Assembly (NCBI GenBank): GCA_036346355.1
Contig: CM070579.1
Span: 496,001-560,000 of the forward strand
DNA from: Rhipidocladum racemiflorum
Taxonomy: Eukaryota > Streptophyta > Magnoliopsida > Poales > Poaceae
Direction: 5' to 3'
DNA length: 64,000 nucleotides
The position numbers and the translations under genes were made by a program. Below the pieces are notes generated by a model. It did no database searches. It was not told the origin of the DNA and worked only from the letters and a program-made list of their open reading frames with translations. Shown piece by piece: positions 21,036 to 33,200 of the stretch; positions within the stretch are counted from its first letter, which is position 1; each line of letters starts with the position of its first letter.

Positions 21036-23560
21036 TGTTACGGTATCCTTATCTCATTCTGCAACCGTGACGATCTCGAGTAGCAAAAAGAATAAACTAC
21101 AAAAGGAGGTTGCGCCTACGCAAGGCCTTGGACCGGATTTCGGTGGACCATTCACGCAGGTGCCGCACGCCCACGCCCTCCGCCCCGTGCCCGGCCCGGC
21201 GAGCGCGTGTGTATTCTTTCTCTCTTTCTCCCACATGGTTCTACCATGGTGGATCACACTCCACTATTTAAACTAGTGTTCACCACTTTAGGCTAGCAAT
21301 GTGGTACTATTGTTAGTGCACATGCCTTCTCATGAGGTGGGCCTTTGAGATTTTCTAGGATTTATTGTCTCAATTAAATGGGCTTGGCCCAAATAATCCA
21401 ACAATTCACCACCAGATCTCAAAGTCCCATTGACAGTTTTGCCTATTCCCAAAGCTGTTGATATACCAACGTTTCAGTGATAATTGACTATGTCTTGAAT
21501 TGCACCTAGGACTCCAAATTACACCCAGCCACAACTTGAACAATGAATTAAACCTTGAATTGCAAGTTTGGTGCGACTGAGTTTCATTTAAAGCCTTAGT
21601 TGATTCTAGGCTGCCAATAGGCTACCCCTCGGGTGGAGCATATAAGTCGTACTCCATGGTCTCTTCATGAGCTTACTAGAGATTACCCAAGTCTCATAGA
21701 CTGCGACTTTCAACAGTCAATCTCATATAGGTGTGTTATTTCAAAATGCTCTGTAGGATGACATCTTCACTAAATAAAGCCAACAAAACACATTAAGGCA
21801 AATGCCAACCCGCCATACAGATATCGATAGTATTGCATCTTCACTTAGAACTAGTTAGAAAAATACTCTCCTCTAGTTAACCAGTGGCTTGTTTTTCCCA
21901 GGTCCTAATTCACGGGATCTCCGATCACATAGGTTGGGTTACCACTATGGTATAACTCACATGGGTCTCAGACCTAGTTCCTTTGATGCATTATCTATCA
22001 CATTCCGTGACAGCCCTTTTGTGAAGGGATATGTCAGGTTTTTAGTTGTTTGGATATAATCCAATGTAATCACTCCGAAGTTTTTCAATTTATTGACAGA
22101 TTTCAGACATCTTTTCACATGTCTTGAGGATTTCAGGTTATCTTTAGAGCTGTTCACTCTAACAATAACTGTTTGATTGTCACAGTTCATAAGAATGGCC
22201 GGTATTGGTTTGTCAATTACCGGAAGATCCATCAAGAGTTCACGTAGCCATTCTGTCTCAACAGTGGTTGTATCCAATGCAGTCAATTCTGCCTCCATAA
22301 TTGACCGTGTCAAATAGTCTGTTTGCAAGACCTCCACGACACAGCCCCCCTCCAGGTATAAACACATATCCACTTGTGGCCTTAATCTCATCAGCATCAG
22401 AAATCCAATTTGAATCACTGTAACCCTCTAGTACTGAAGGGTACCTGGTATAGTGTATTCCATAATTTACTGTACCCACCAAGTAACACATAACTCTTTC
22501 GAGTGCACGCTAATGATCATCTCCCGGGTTAGAAGGTTAGAAGTAAACCGGCTCAATTTGCTTACAGCAAATGAGATATCAGGCTTTGTTGCGCTAGCTA
22601 AATACATGACAGATCCAATGACCTGAGAGTATTTCATTTGATCTCTAGCAATTCTCTTGTTCTTCCGAAGAATCACACTAGGATCGTAAGATGTTGGAGA
22701 AGGCTTGATATCCGAATAGCCAAACCGACTCAAAACATTTTCCACATAATGAAATTGAGAAAGACTAATTCCATCCTCATCTTTGACTAATTTGATGTTC
22801 AAGATTACGTCAGCCTCTCCGAGATCTTTCATATCAAAGTTTTTAGACACGAAAGACTTGACCTCATTAATCACATCAAGGTTTGTTCCAAAGATCAAAA
22901 TGTCATCCACATAAAGACATAAAATAACTTCCTCACCCCCACCATGGCGATAATACACACACTTGTCGGCTTCGTTTACAGCAAATCCAACTTGTGTCAA
23001 TGTTCTATCGAACTTCTCATGACAAAGCTTAGGTGTTTTTTTAAGGCCATAGAGAGATTTCAGTAACTTACACACCTTGCTCTCATGTCCAGGTAGCACA
23101 AATCCATATGGCTGATCCATGTAGATTTCCTCATCTAGCTCTCCATTAAGAAAAACTGTTTTCATGTTCATTTGATGGACAATGAGACCATGAGAGGCAG
23201 CCAAGGATAAAAGTACCCGGATGGTTGTGATCCTAGCAACATGTGAATAAGTATCAAAATAATCATCTCATTCCTTTTGCGTATAACCCTTAGCCACAAG
23301 TCTAGCATTGTACTTTTCAATGGTACCATCAGTCCACAGTCCTGAGTTTCTTTTTGAACACCTACTTACAACCCATAGGTTTGCAACCATAAGGTAGTTA
23401 TGTGAGCTCCCAAGTTCTGTTAGACAAAATGGAATCCATCTCACTATGGATTGTCTCCTTCCAATAGTCTGCATCAGAAGATGCATAAGCTTCTGAAATA
23501 GAGGTGGGAGTATCATCCACAAGGTACCAGCAGGGTTCACCTTACCATTTTCGCTCAAGA
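21036..23560 (-). mobile_element. Ty1-copia retrotransposon, 5'-truncated, decayed
   Basis: Read on the minus strand, this keeps the end of the pol gene and one 3' LTR. A likely 3' LTR spans 21403-21036 (TGTTGGATTATTTGG to CCGTAACA). The gag, protease and integrase regions and the 5' LTR are missing beyond 23560. Frameshifts and stops interrupt the coding part. No target duplication can be shown because one end is lost. Confidence 0.8.
21957..23558 (-). pseudogene. Copia reverse transcriptase / RNase H remnant
   Basis: The longest open part (23204-22467) covers the reverse transcriptase palm with the YVDD active-site motif (in CLYVDDILIFGTN) and ends near DISFAVSKLSRF. The part 22418-21957 covers the RNase H end. 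The stretch 23558-23268 covers the region just before the polymerase. They lie in different frames, so the polyprotein is broken. Confidence 0.85.
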
Positions 23561-23940
23561 AATTTCAAAAAAACCAAAAATCTACCGATTATCTCTCGAT
23601 TTTCATCGATTATTGCGATATTTGGACTGGCCAATTGAATGTTTCTTAGAGCCAATTTTTGAGCGATTTTGTTTCGATTTTCCCTCGATTTTCACTGATT
23701 ATCGCGATATTTACGTCGCATATTTTTTTTTGAATTTTTTAAAATTTTGTTTTGAATTTTATCTGGTTTTTCAAGCAATTTTAAATATCTTATGCCATCA
23801 ATATATCCGATAATAGTAATTTTCTCCCGATTTTCTACATATTTGAATCCCTGTCCGTCATAGACGCGGTAGTAACATTCCAGCGGAACACCCCCCTCTC
23901 TCTCTCTCTCTTACGCTGCAACGTGTACCAGAAAGGTAGC
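23561..23940. other. AT-rich region without a gene
   Basis: Two imperfect copies of a segment with CTCGATTTTCATCGATTAT or close variants, followed by GCGATATTT, occur at about 23595-23625 and 23682-23712. A short CT run follows at 23897-23912. Nothing coding is visible. Confidence 0.5.
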
Positions 23941-23952
23941 TGCCGTAAGTAA

Positions 23953-24095
23953 GAGAGGTGCTTCTATGCTCTTCCTTTTTAAAATTGCACAAATATTAAA
24001 GCATGAATGAATGGTAGATGAGGATTACTTACTCCTTCGTTTGCTTCAAGATTTGTGCAACTAGTATTAAGAGGGAGAGCATAGAAGCACCTCTC
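23953..24095. mobile_element. MITE (143 bp) in the callose synthase promoter
   Basis: The ends GAGAGGTGCTTCTATGCTCT and its near-perfect complement form long inverted repeats. CGTAAGTAA (23944-23952) and CGTAAGCAA (24096-24104) flank it, a 9-bp duplication with one change, which suggests a Mutator-type element. Its right end is about 200 bp upstream of the callose synthase ATG. Confidence 0.85.
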
Positions 24096-24297
24096 CGTAA
24101 GCAATCTTGTTTTGCCTAATATAATAATGGCGCCGCGGCGTATACGTGTGGAATTTGTCTCTGCGCACCAGCTAAGCTAATCCCCCATCTTAATCACCGG
24201 CCACTGACACGCGGGCGACTCACGCTTCCACTAGCTCAGTCGGATCGCGCAACCGCGTCGCCACAGCCTAGGGCTCCCCGTCGCCGTGGAGCCAGCG

Positions 24298-27200
24298 ATG
24301 GCGTCGTCGCGCCGGAGGGCCGGCGCCCGCGGGGGCGGCCCCGAGAGGGTCACGGACAACTGGGAGCGCCTCGTGCGGGCGGCGCTCAAGCGCGACTACC
24401 GCCGCGCCGGAGGGCCACCCACGGCCGCGGCCGCCGCGGGGGTCGGCCTGGCCGCCGCCGTGCCCCCCTCGCTCGGCAGGACCACCAACATCGAGCAGAT
24501 CCTGCAGGCCGCCGACGACATCGAGAACGAGGACCCCAACGTCGCCCGGATCCGTACGCTCCCCCCATCTCCCCCTCCCCCCCTCGCATCTCATCTCGTC
24601 TCTGCTTGTTTGTTTTCGTTTGCCTGTATAGTCCGTACAGTCCTCCGTGGTTGCTTCGCAGCGGTGTTGCCCACAGGACTCAGTGATGTGTGCACAGCAT
24701 GTGGATGCCAGAACGTTTAAGGTTTTTCGGTGATGAATTCGCACTTGTTGGGTGCTCTCAGATGTTTGCCAGCCGGATTAGGTCACTTTGGGGGATAACG
24801 CTGCGGTGAATTGGGGCTAATTGGGCGTTTTTAGGTAGGGTTTTAAGGTTTTCAGCACTCAGGGTATGGTTACTTGGGATTTCAAAATCTAGTGGCTTTA
24901 GATTGCGACATTGTTGATTTCTGAGCTTTGAGGTAGTGGGAGCTGTCTCGCATACCACTGTTTCACTTGTGTGCAACCTTCTTACTGAACAAGCATAATT
25001 TTTGGTTGCCCTACCATACAGTTTGTGAACAAGCATATACTATGGCTCAAAATCTGGATCCCAGCAGCGAAGGGAGAGGTGTTCTGCAGTTCAAGACGGG
25101 TTTAGCGTCTGTGATCAAGGTTTGCTTGTTCTCACTCTGAACCACATAGTTACACATATTAATTCTATTTCTGTTCAATCTCCTTTCGAAATAATGGTAC
25201 CTAACTTCCTGCGGTTATCATGGTATTCTGCAGCAAAAGGTTGCTATGAAGGATGGGGGTTCAATTGACCGACAGAATGACATCCAAATCCTGTGGAACT
25301 TCTATTTGGAATACAAGAGTCGGCGCCGGATTGATGATATGCAGCGAGAGCAGGAGAGACTGAGGGAGTCAAGAACTTTTAGCAAAGAGTATGTCCTCTC
25401 TTTGTTCATGCATCCTGGTGTTTGCTGTTTCACAAACACTAGGGCCATAACATCTTGACGCTATGACCAGAATTTATCCGACAAACTCCTTTGCTGGCAT
25501 TTTTTTTTCTTTTAGCTGAGGAATCCATCTATGTGTGTGACACATTGTGCAGCGAGTAGATGCTGATGAAGAATCAGTGGCTTAACAACAAATATTATCA
25601 TGTTCTTCACATACAAGTTACTCACCCAATTTTAATAGATTGTCATTTATGTGATTGCTACCACCTGTCCACATTATTGCACTAGAGACGGTCTATTTTG
25701 CCACCCATTACTTGCAAAAACAAAACGCATTGCCAACTATGTTTCTAAGTTTAAAAGGACACAGTCGCCAAAAAATCCTTGTGTATGCTTTCATAGTTTA
25801 CCATGTTTTATGGGGTGCTGTCACTGCCAGCTTGCAGTTCTTTGTTGGTATATGTCACGTGTCCATTCCATTATTGGAATTGAGCTAATGCTACTAAAAA
25901 TTTGACTAGTTATTGTTGTAAGATGATATTGGGGCTGGTTTAGGGGCTGTTTGGTTGCCTTCTCTCGTGAGCCTGGTCCGTTCGACTCAGCCAGGCTGAT
26001 GGGGTACGGGATGCACATATACAGAGACGGTGTTTGGTTGAGTGTTTAGTAGGCATGTAATTTGAAATTTAAATATTTTGAAATTTATATAGCAAGTGTT
26101 TAGTAGGCATGTAATTTCGAAAAAATGTCAGGAACCTATTTTTGAAATCGGTTCGGTAATCGGAGATGCTAATCAAAAGATATAAACAAAAAAGAAAACT
26201 TTTACATACCCACGTGGCACCGCATGCATGGTTTGCTATTGTGGCTGACAGTGGCCCCTTGCGTAGAACACGAGGCTGCATCCAGAGATACACTCATTTT
26301 CTACGTATCTCCATAGCCAGGTTGTATGGAGAATCTTGCATCTAGAGAGCCAAGCTCAAAACTAGACGCAGACAACCAAACACGAGAAAAAAACAAGATT
26401 CTGCATCTGTATATGCAAATCTGTGTGTATACAGGCAATCAAACAGCCCCTTACATGAGCCACGTTCAGAGGTGTAGCCTAGTTGGGGGTAGGGTGGGTC
26501 CTGGCCCTCCCTTTCAGTTTTTGAATTCCTTAAGTATTATTTGTTGCTAGTTATACACTAACTAAGTACAAAGTTGGCCTCTTTCCTTTCTTAAGGTTTC
26601 CAAGTACAGATAGTTTGATTTGCCTCTACACTTTTTATTGAGCCCCGTACGCCACTGGCCAGGTTTTTAGCAATGCCAGGGCAATGAATTTGGCCTTATG
26701 TAAAGGTTAGATTCAATTTTTCAGTGTTCTACTTCCAGAAGAGTTTTAAGTGCATGCCTATGCAACAGCCCACTGAATACTGTCCCTCTTTCTCTGTGCT
26801 TTCTGATCGCTGATTATGTGCTTAAGCGACTGCATTTGTTGTGAGCAGTTTGTGTCTGGTATCCAGGACTGTTTATTACATTATTTTACTTTCTAGTAAA
26901 TGCATTTAAATGTAGCTGTAATCCTAGAATTTACACGGAATATATACATGACAATGACATAAATATTTGTGACTGTCTGCCTGCTTACTTTTCCTATGCA
27001 TTTTAGGTTGGATATACACTAGGTAGCATATGCGCCTTCTTACTGTTGAGCTGCTAAGCGCTGCTGTGGCCACTATACCGCTCTTAGAACATTGTTTGTG
27101 TTAGTACTACATTATTGTTCTTGCGTGGCACTTGCATTCAATTATGTCATGCATGGCAAAACATTTTATGTACATTATGATATCGCTCATGAGTATTCTA

Positions 27201-30200
27201 TTTTGTGCACTATGATCAGGATGGGAGCTAGGGCTGTGGAAATGCAAAAGATCTATACTACTTTGAGGGCTTTGCTTGATTGTTTGGAAGTTCTTGTAGG
27301 ACAATCACCAACTGACAGACTTAGTAGGCAAATTCTAGAGGAGGTAATTGTTTGATCATGACAGAACTCCTGATCCTACTACCCTTTTTGTTATTCTTTT
27401 GCAACAATTCTCAACATTTTTTTCTTACATCGTATGTGATTGTATGCCAAATATCCTAATCTATCTTAGGAAACCTGCAACTGCGATATGGTTTGCTTGA
27501 CACTTGTGTGATATTGTAATGGTATTCTTTCTCACTGCCTTTTTCAGATAAGGAGAATAAAACGATCTGATGCAGCCCTTAGAGGCGAACTCATGCCGTA
27601 CAATATTGTACCCCTTGACACACCATCAGTAGCAAATATTGTTGGGTTTTTCCCTGAGGTACCTATTTTTTTAATTTTAATTTCTGCAGTGAAATGGACA
27701 ATGCAGTCAATACATATGTATATGGTTATATGCTTATTGTTTTTCACCAATTATATCATGTAGAATGCTGTTTCTATTTTTAAATTTGTCACATTGGTGA
27801 GACGTGGGTATACGATGGTGGATACCTTACCTCCTTGCCTGGGCATTAAAATATTGGAAAACTTGGTTTTGTAGCAATGAAAAATCACCACTATAGCTAA
27901 ATACCACTGAATTGTCCTTGTTCGCTTTAATACCACCGAAATTTTCCTCTGTTCCATTATTTACCACTCCGTCACTTGGAAGGGGTTACGTCGTTAAGCA
28001 TGGTTATCACGGCGACAAGGGCGAGGCGAAGCGTCAACCCACCGCCTGGACACTTAGGCGGGCGCCTATGCGAGGATTAGGCGAAGGTCAAAAAAGAGAA
28101 AAAACAAGAGGAAAAGGAATAAAATCTGATTTTTTTTTTCTTTTTTTCCGGCCTAGGCCCATTTTCCTAACCCATGCCCAGTCGCCCCCCTAACCTAACC
28201 CTAACCTACCCCCAACCTGACTCTCTCTCCCTCACTCCTTCCCCCTCCCGAGCGCCGCCTTCCCCTCTCTCCTGTTCTCTCTCCTGCTCTCTCCCGTTGG
28301 TTGGCCTCCTCTTCCCCCGCCGCGTCGCTGCTCCTCCTCCCGCGCCACGCCGCCGCCCCTCCTCCCATGCCGCGCCCCTGTCCGTCGCTTCTCCTCCTCC
28401 CGCGATCGCTGCCACCCGCCGCGCCTCCTTTCCCTGGCCAAGCGAGGCGAGCGGCTATGGCGTGCGGGCTCCGGTGCCTGGACGCCTAGGCGACGCCTTA
28501 ATAACCAGGTCGTCAAGTAAGACCCTTTTGCCCCTGTTCTAACATTCATGCTCTCTGTGCTCTTCCGGATGAGATATTGCCACAACCAAGTCATATCTCC
28601 ATTGAACAGCTGTCGGGATTCATCGCTACAAGGCATAGTCTCCGTCGTTGACCTCCTCTACTCTAGTATGATCTTGCCGATGCAACTGAGTATGCTTTGA
28701 GGCTGCTGCTGGCTTCCTCCTCACCCGGTCACCCGACCTCCAACTCCGGCCACAGGGCACCCGATCTCCGCTGCCCAACTCGACTCCCTCCGACACAATT
28801 TTTCCTGCCCACCGGTGGGCTCTTCTCCACCGCGAGGGACTTCTTCATACCCTTTGCTTCTCCAAATCTGACCTTTGCCGCCTCCTCACCGCTGCCACAG
28901 CCCGCAGGGGATGGCGAGTAAGTACACCAACGTCACAGTTGAGGGAGATGGGTAGCTAAAGTGGTGATCTTTCAGTGCTACATAACCACATTTTCCTAAA
29001 ATGTTTTGGGGATTTACTTTTTTATATTATAAATAGCAGATAAGAGGTAGTACATATTGCCATTTTAGTTGTCTATGGTGGAACTCAAGGACTTTCATTA
29101 TTTAATCATGCTTTGTCAATTCCAAAAATCTATATGGTGTTGACTACAATTTTATGCAACTCTATTAGGTCAGGGCTTCCATAGGCGCAATTCAAAACTG
29201 TGAGGATCTGCCACGGTTTCCTTATGACACACCACAGATAAGACAAAAGGACATATTTGACCTTCTGCAATATGTATTTGGCTTCCAGGTTAGGAAACTT
29301 CCTTTACCATATTCTTTTTTTGTTTGCTCACATTATGTTGGATTCTCTGTTAAATGTTTTCAATGGTTTAATATTGTATCCTGCATGTTGACATATGTTC
29401 AGTTAAAACTACTGCTTGTTCTGAAATCTGTAAAAGTGTTTTTCTTCTTCTTCTTTTACTTGCAACATTACATATTGCAATATGTAGCTAATATTGTTAC
29501 AGTTGGAGGCATCCTGTGCCCTGATCCTGGCATAAATGAAACCTTTGGAAGAAACTTGTAAGTTGCTTAGTGCTTGTACTTTCCAAATGTCAAATAATAA
29601 GAGCAACAAACTGGCTTTCGCCTTTTAACAACTTTCCTACACTCGTTGACAAGCCATCTTGAGACACTGGGTGACCCATTAATCCATTATGTTATCTATA
29701 GTTTGGAGTTGGACAGATCAATGTTATGTGGATGTTCTTACATCACAAATCATTTAAGGATCGTTTTTCATAACTTTGCGTTTTTGCTTGCTGCTCTGTT
29801 AATACTGTCTCTTGCTGTCAAGCAGCTGATATTGAAAAAATGTTGGGATGCCTTAGCTGTATTTGTTTATAAGGCCAACTCTTGTTTGTGCATCCAACTA
29901 TGTTCGCTGGTCTGGGTGTGGTTAATATAGCAAACTGTCTAATCTCTGAATCTTAGCTGTTACATATGTGAGTAGCCAATCTGGGAGATGCGTTGTAATG
30001 TGTTACTGCCTCTCTTCAGTTTTGCATCCTCCATCAAAATCCTTGTGCAGCTGTTTACACTTTATAATGTATATTATTTCCTGTATTCCGTGTCCTCTCT
30101 ATAATCAACGACCTTACCCAGTGGTCTGCTGCTATATCCAATTTTTTTATTGGTTTATGATCTTAAATTAATATGCCCTTTAGCAATCCGTCCCCCGATC

Positions 30201-33200
30201 TGTTGGCACTTTTGGAAGCTTAAGCTGGCATTTTATGATCTAAAATCTAAATCCTTTGGGGATCTGAAAGAAGTACAGCAACATTCTTGATAATTGTTGG
30301 AACTTGCGAACAAGGTTACTAGCATCGGGATCCTAGGCAGGGTTGTTTTGTGTTCACTGAGTATGAATCATATAAGATTATAAGATCTCGACTACTATTT
30401 TTACAGTCCTACCTAATGTAGATCCTTTGCAGGATCATGGTTGGAATTGTCCCACATGATCATTAGGATACTAATCGGATCAAGATCCTGATAACCTTGC
30501 TTGTGAAGAACTGAAGGTTATTAAGAATAAATCAGATAAATGCACGAGTTTATGTTTTGTTATGCTTGGCTTCATGATCTTATGTGTCTGGGTCACTCAT
30601 CGAGCAACTGTGTTAGCAGTTTCTTTCTTTTTTGCTACTGATACAGCAATCGATGTTATGATCCAATTTATATTATTGCCTTTGTATTGAGTATCTAATT
30701 CAGTTAAATTATTGTTCCAGGACAATAATGTTCGGAATCAGCGTGAAAATGTTGTACTTACCTTAGCCAATGCTCAGTCCCGGCTGAGCATGCCCAGTGG
30801 GACAGAACCGGTTAGTTCTCTTCTAATTAGGGAACTTATCATCTGCAATCAGGAATTTAATAACATCCTTTTTCCCTGCTGAGATAATACGTTCTCTGTT
30901 ACTAGATAGATGATGTTTTGGACATTGACATGGTTTCCGGTGTAGGACAGAATTTACGAGCATAATTAGTAAGGTGTTTACCAAATACCACTATCTCAGT
31001 CTTGAAACTGCCATTACCCCTTAGCTTGATGTTCAACATTGGCTTTGTGATCTAATTTCACAAATTGCCTGGTTGCCTACTTGCTTGCATAGTATTCATG
31101 AAAATTAAGATTTTTTTATACAATGAAGAATATAATTCTGAACAATTAGGTTACTTTGTGTGCTTGCTAATTGATATTTATACAATTTTAAAGGCCTATT
31201 ACCTTACCTATCTATCTAGATCTGCTAGTATAATTGCCTCAGGGATCTGAAATTGTCAATTTTAAGTCGGAATCCAGAAGTAATGAATGAGGTATACGTA
31301 ACTATTAATTGCTAATGCCTAGGCCAATTGCTGATTTGCTGTTTTGTCATCTGTTACCAGTAAAATTCAGCCAATTTCAGGCACTTACCATGTTTGTGAT
31401 TTTGTAAATATTCTTTTGCAGCCATTATCAGTAAATTCTTATTCTATATCTTAGAAATAGAGAGAGATATTTTGCTATTCACAACTGTGCATTTCTTTTA
31501 TACATTATTGAGTTATGTATATACAGGATTTGTTGGGCCTTATGGGCTACAGGGGGAGGGAGGGATTAGACTCTTAACAGTATATATAGATATCTTCTTA
31601 CCTAAATGCAAGATACAATAAACATGGGCATGATTCTTGTAGAAAATTGATGAGAAGGCTGTCACAGAAGTTTTCTGCAAAGTTCTGGACAACTACATAA
31701 GATGGTGCAGGTACTTGGGCAAGCGTGTTGCATGGACCAGGTAACTGAATGACTTCTAGGGAGCTTTCTTTGTGCATGCTATTAATTCGCTGGATGCTTA
31801 CCAGTTACACTTATTTTTTGGTAGCCTTGAAGCAGTAACTAAGAACAGAAAAGTCATATTAGTTGCTCTCTACTTTCTTATTTGGGGTGAAGCTGCAAAT
31901 GTTCGCTTTCTTCCAGAATGCATATGCTACATTTTCCACAATGTGAGTCCCTTCCTGTCCTACCAAGTGCAGTTCCTTTTCTTTTGATATAGTTTCAGAG
32001 AGATGACATGCAGAAATCTGTTTAGCTTAGGCTATACCTTTACGTAGATGGTCTGGTCAGTTTGTGTCGATGACCAAAATGATTAAATGCAATAATTCAT
32101 CAAACATTTGACAGCTAATCTTAGCTTTCTCCTTTGTAGTGTTATTTGTGTTAAGGATATATTGCCTTATATAGATGATTCTCTTATATAGGTTTTTCAT
32201 ATACATGTTTTCTTTATTTAGGCTTTCCTTTTGTACCCTCATGTACTCTATATATTGTGGCCATCGGTCTCATATTGAATACAACAAGTGCTATTCATAA
32301 CATGGTATCAGAGCGAAGGTTGAAACCCTAGCCTCCCATCTTCTTCCGCTCCTGCGACCCCCGGGAGGAACAATCTCCACTCCTGGGGGTGGCCACGCAC
32401 TTGCGCTGTCCTTTCCTCTCCTCTGGCATGGATTTGGCGCTGTTGTGGATTCGGCGCTCCTCTGCCTTGCCTTGGGTCCCGACGCTTCTCTGGCCAGCCT
32501 CCGGCCTCGGCATCTTCCATGCCGCACGACCGTTTTCTCTGTTTTTTTGTCCTCCGGCGCCGCCGGCCTTTCGGCTCTGTTGCCGGCCACCGGACTGCTG
32601 CTCGATGCCTCGGATAGTTGCCCTTCTTTGCGCCGGCATTGCCTTGTCTCGGCGCCGCGCCCAGCCCGCGGCGCATCGCTTCGGCGCCGCGCCCAACCCG
32701 CGTCTTCGCGCTTAGGACAGCGGTGACGTCCTTCGATCTGTTGCACGCGCCGTCACCGCAGTCGAATCACCGCCGCGGCCTCCAGACGGCGCATTGGCCT
32801 TGCCAGCCACGCGCGGCCGCCCCGTTGCCTCGATGCCGGTCCGTCGCCCAAGACTGCGTGCACTTGCTCTCTTCACAGGCGGCAGTGCTTGTTGTCGTTG
32901 CTGGTCTGCCTTTGCCGATCGGACTTCAAAAGGAGTTCATTTCTTTTGGATGCTCGGTTTCAAGTCCACAACCAGAGGATAAGGCCACTTGAAGTCCTTA
33001 CTTCAAGTCCGTGAAGATATCATGCTGAAAAAAAAGGTTTCAGCGAAATTTATCATCGGGGATTTCTTCGACGTTTCGTCGTCGATTTATCATTGGCAGA
33101 TTCTTGACACTTCATTCGACGTTTTATCGTCAGTTTTCTTTAGTCTTCCGTTGCGTCCATCCAAGTCTTTAGCTTTTTGATTATGTCGTCGCTCGGCTCT

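Noticed and set aside
24286..24300. Start of callose synthase at position 24286
   Set aside because: Position 24286 is a GTG codon. The first ATG in frame is at 24298, so I used that.
28190..28206. CCCTAACCTAACCCTAACC resembles a plant telomere repeat
   Set aside because: Only two or three imperfect units are present inside a hAT-like element; the plant telomere unit is CCCTAAA. It is not an interstitial telomere.
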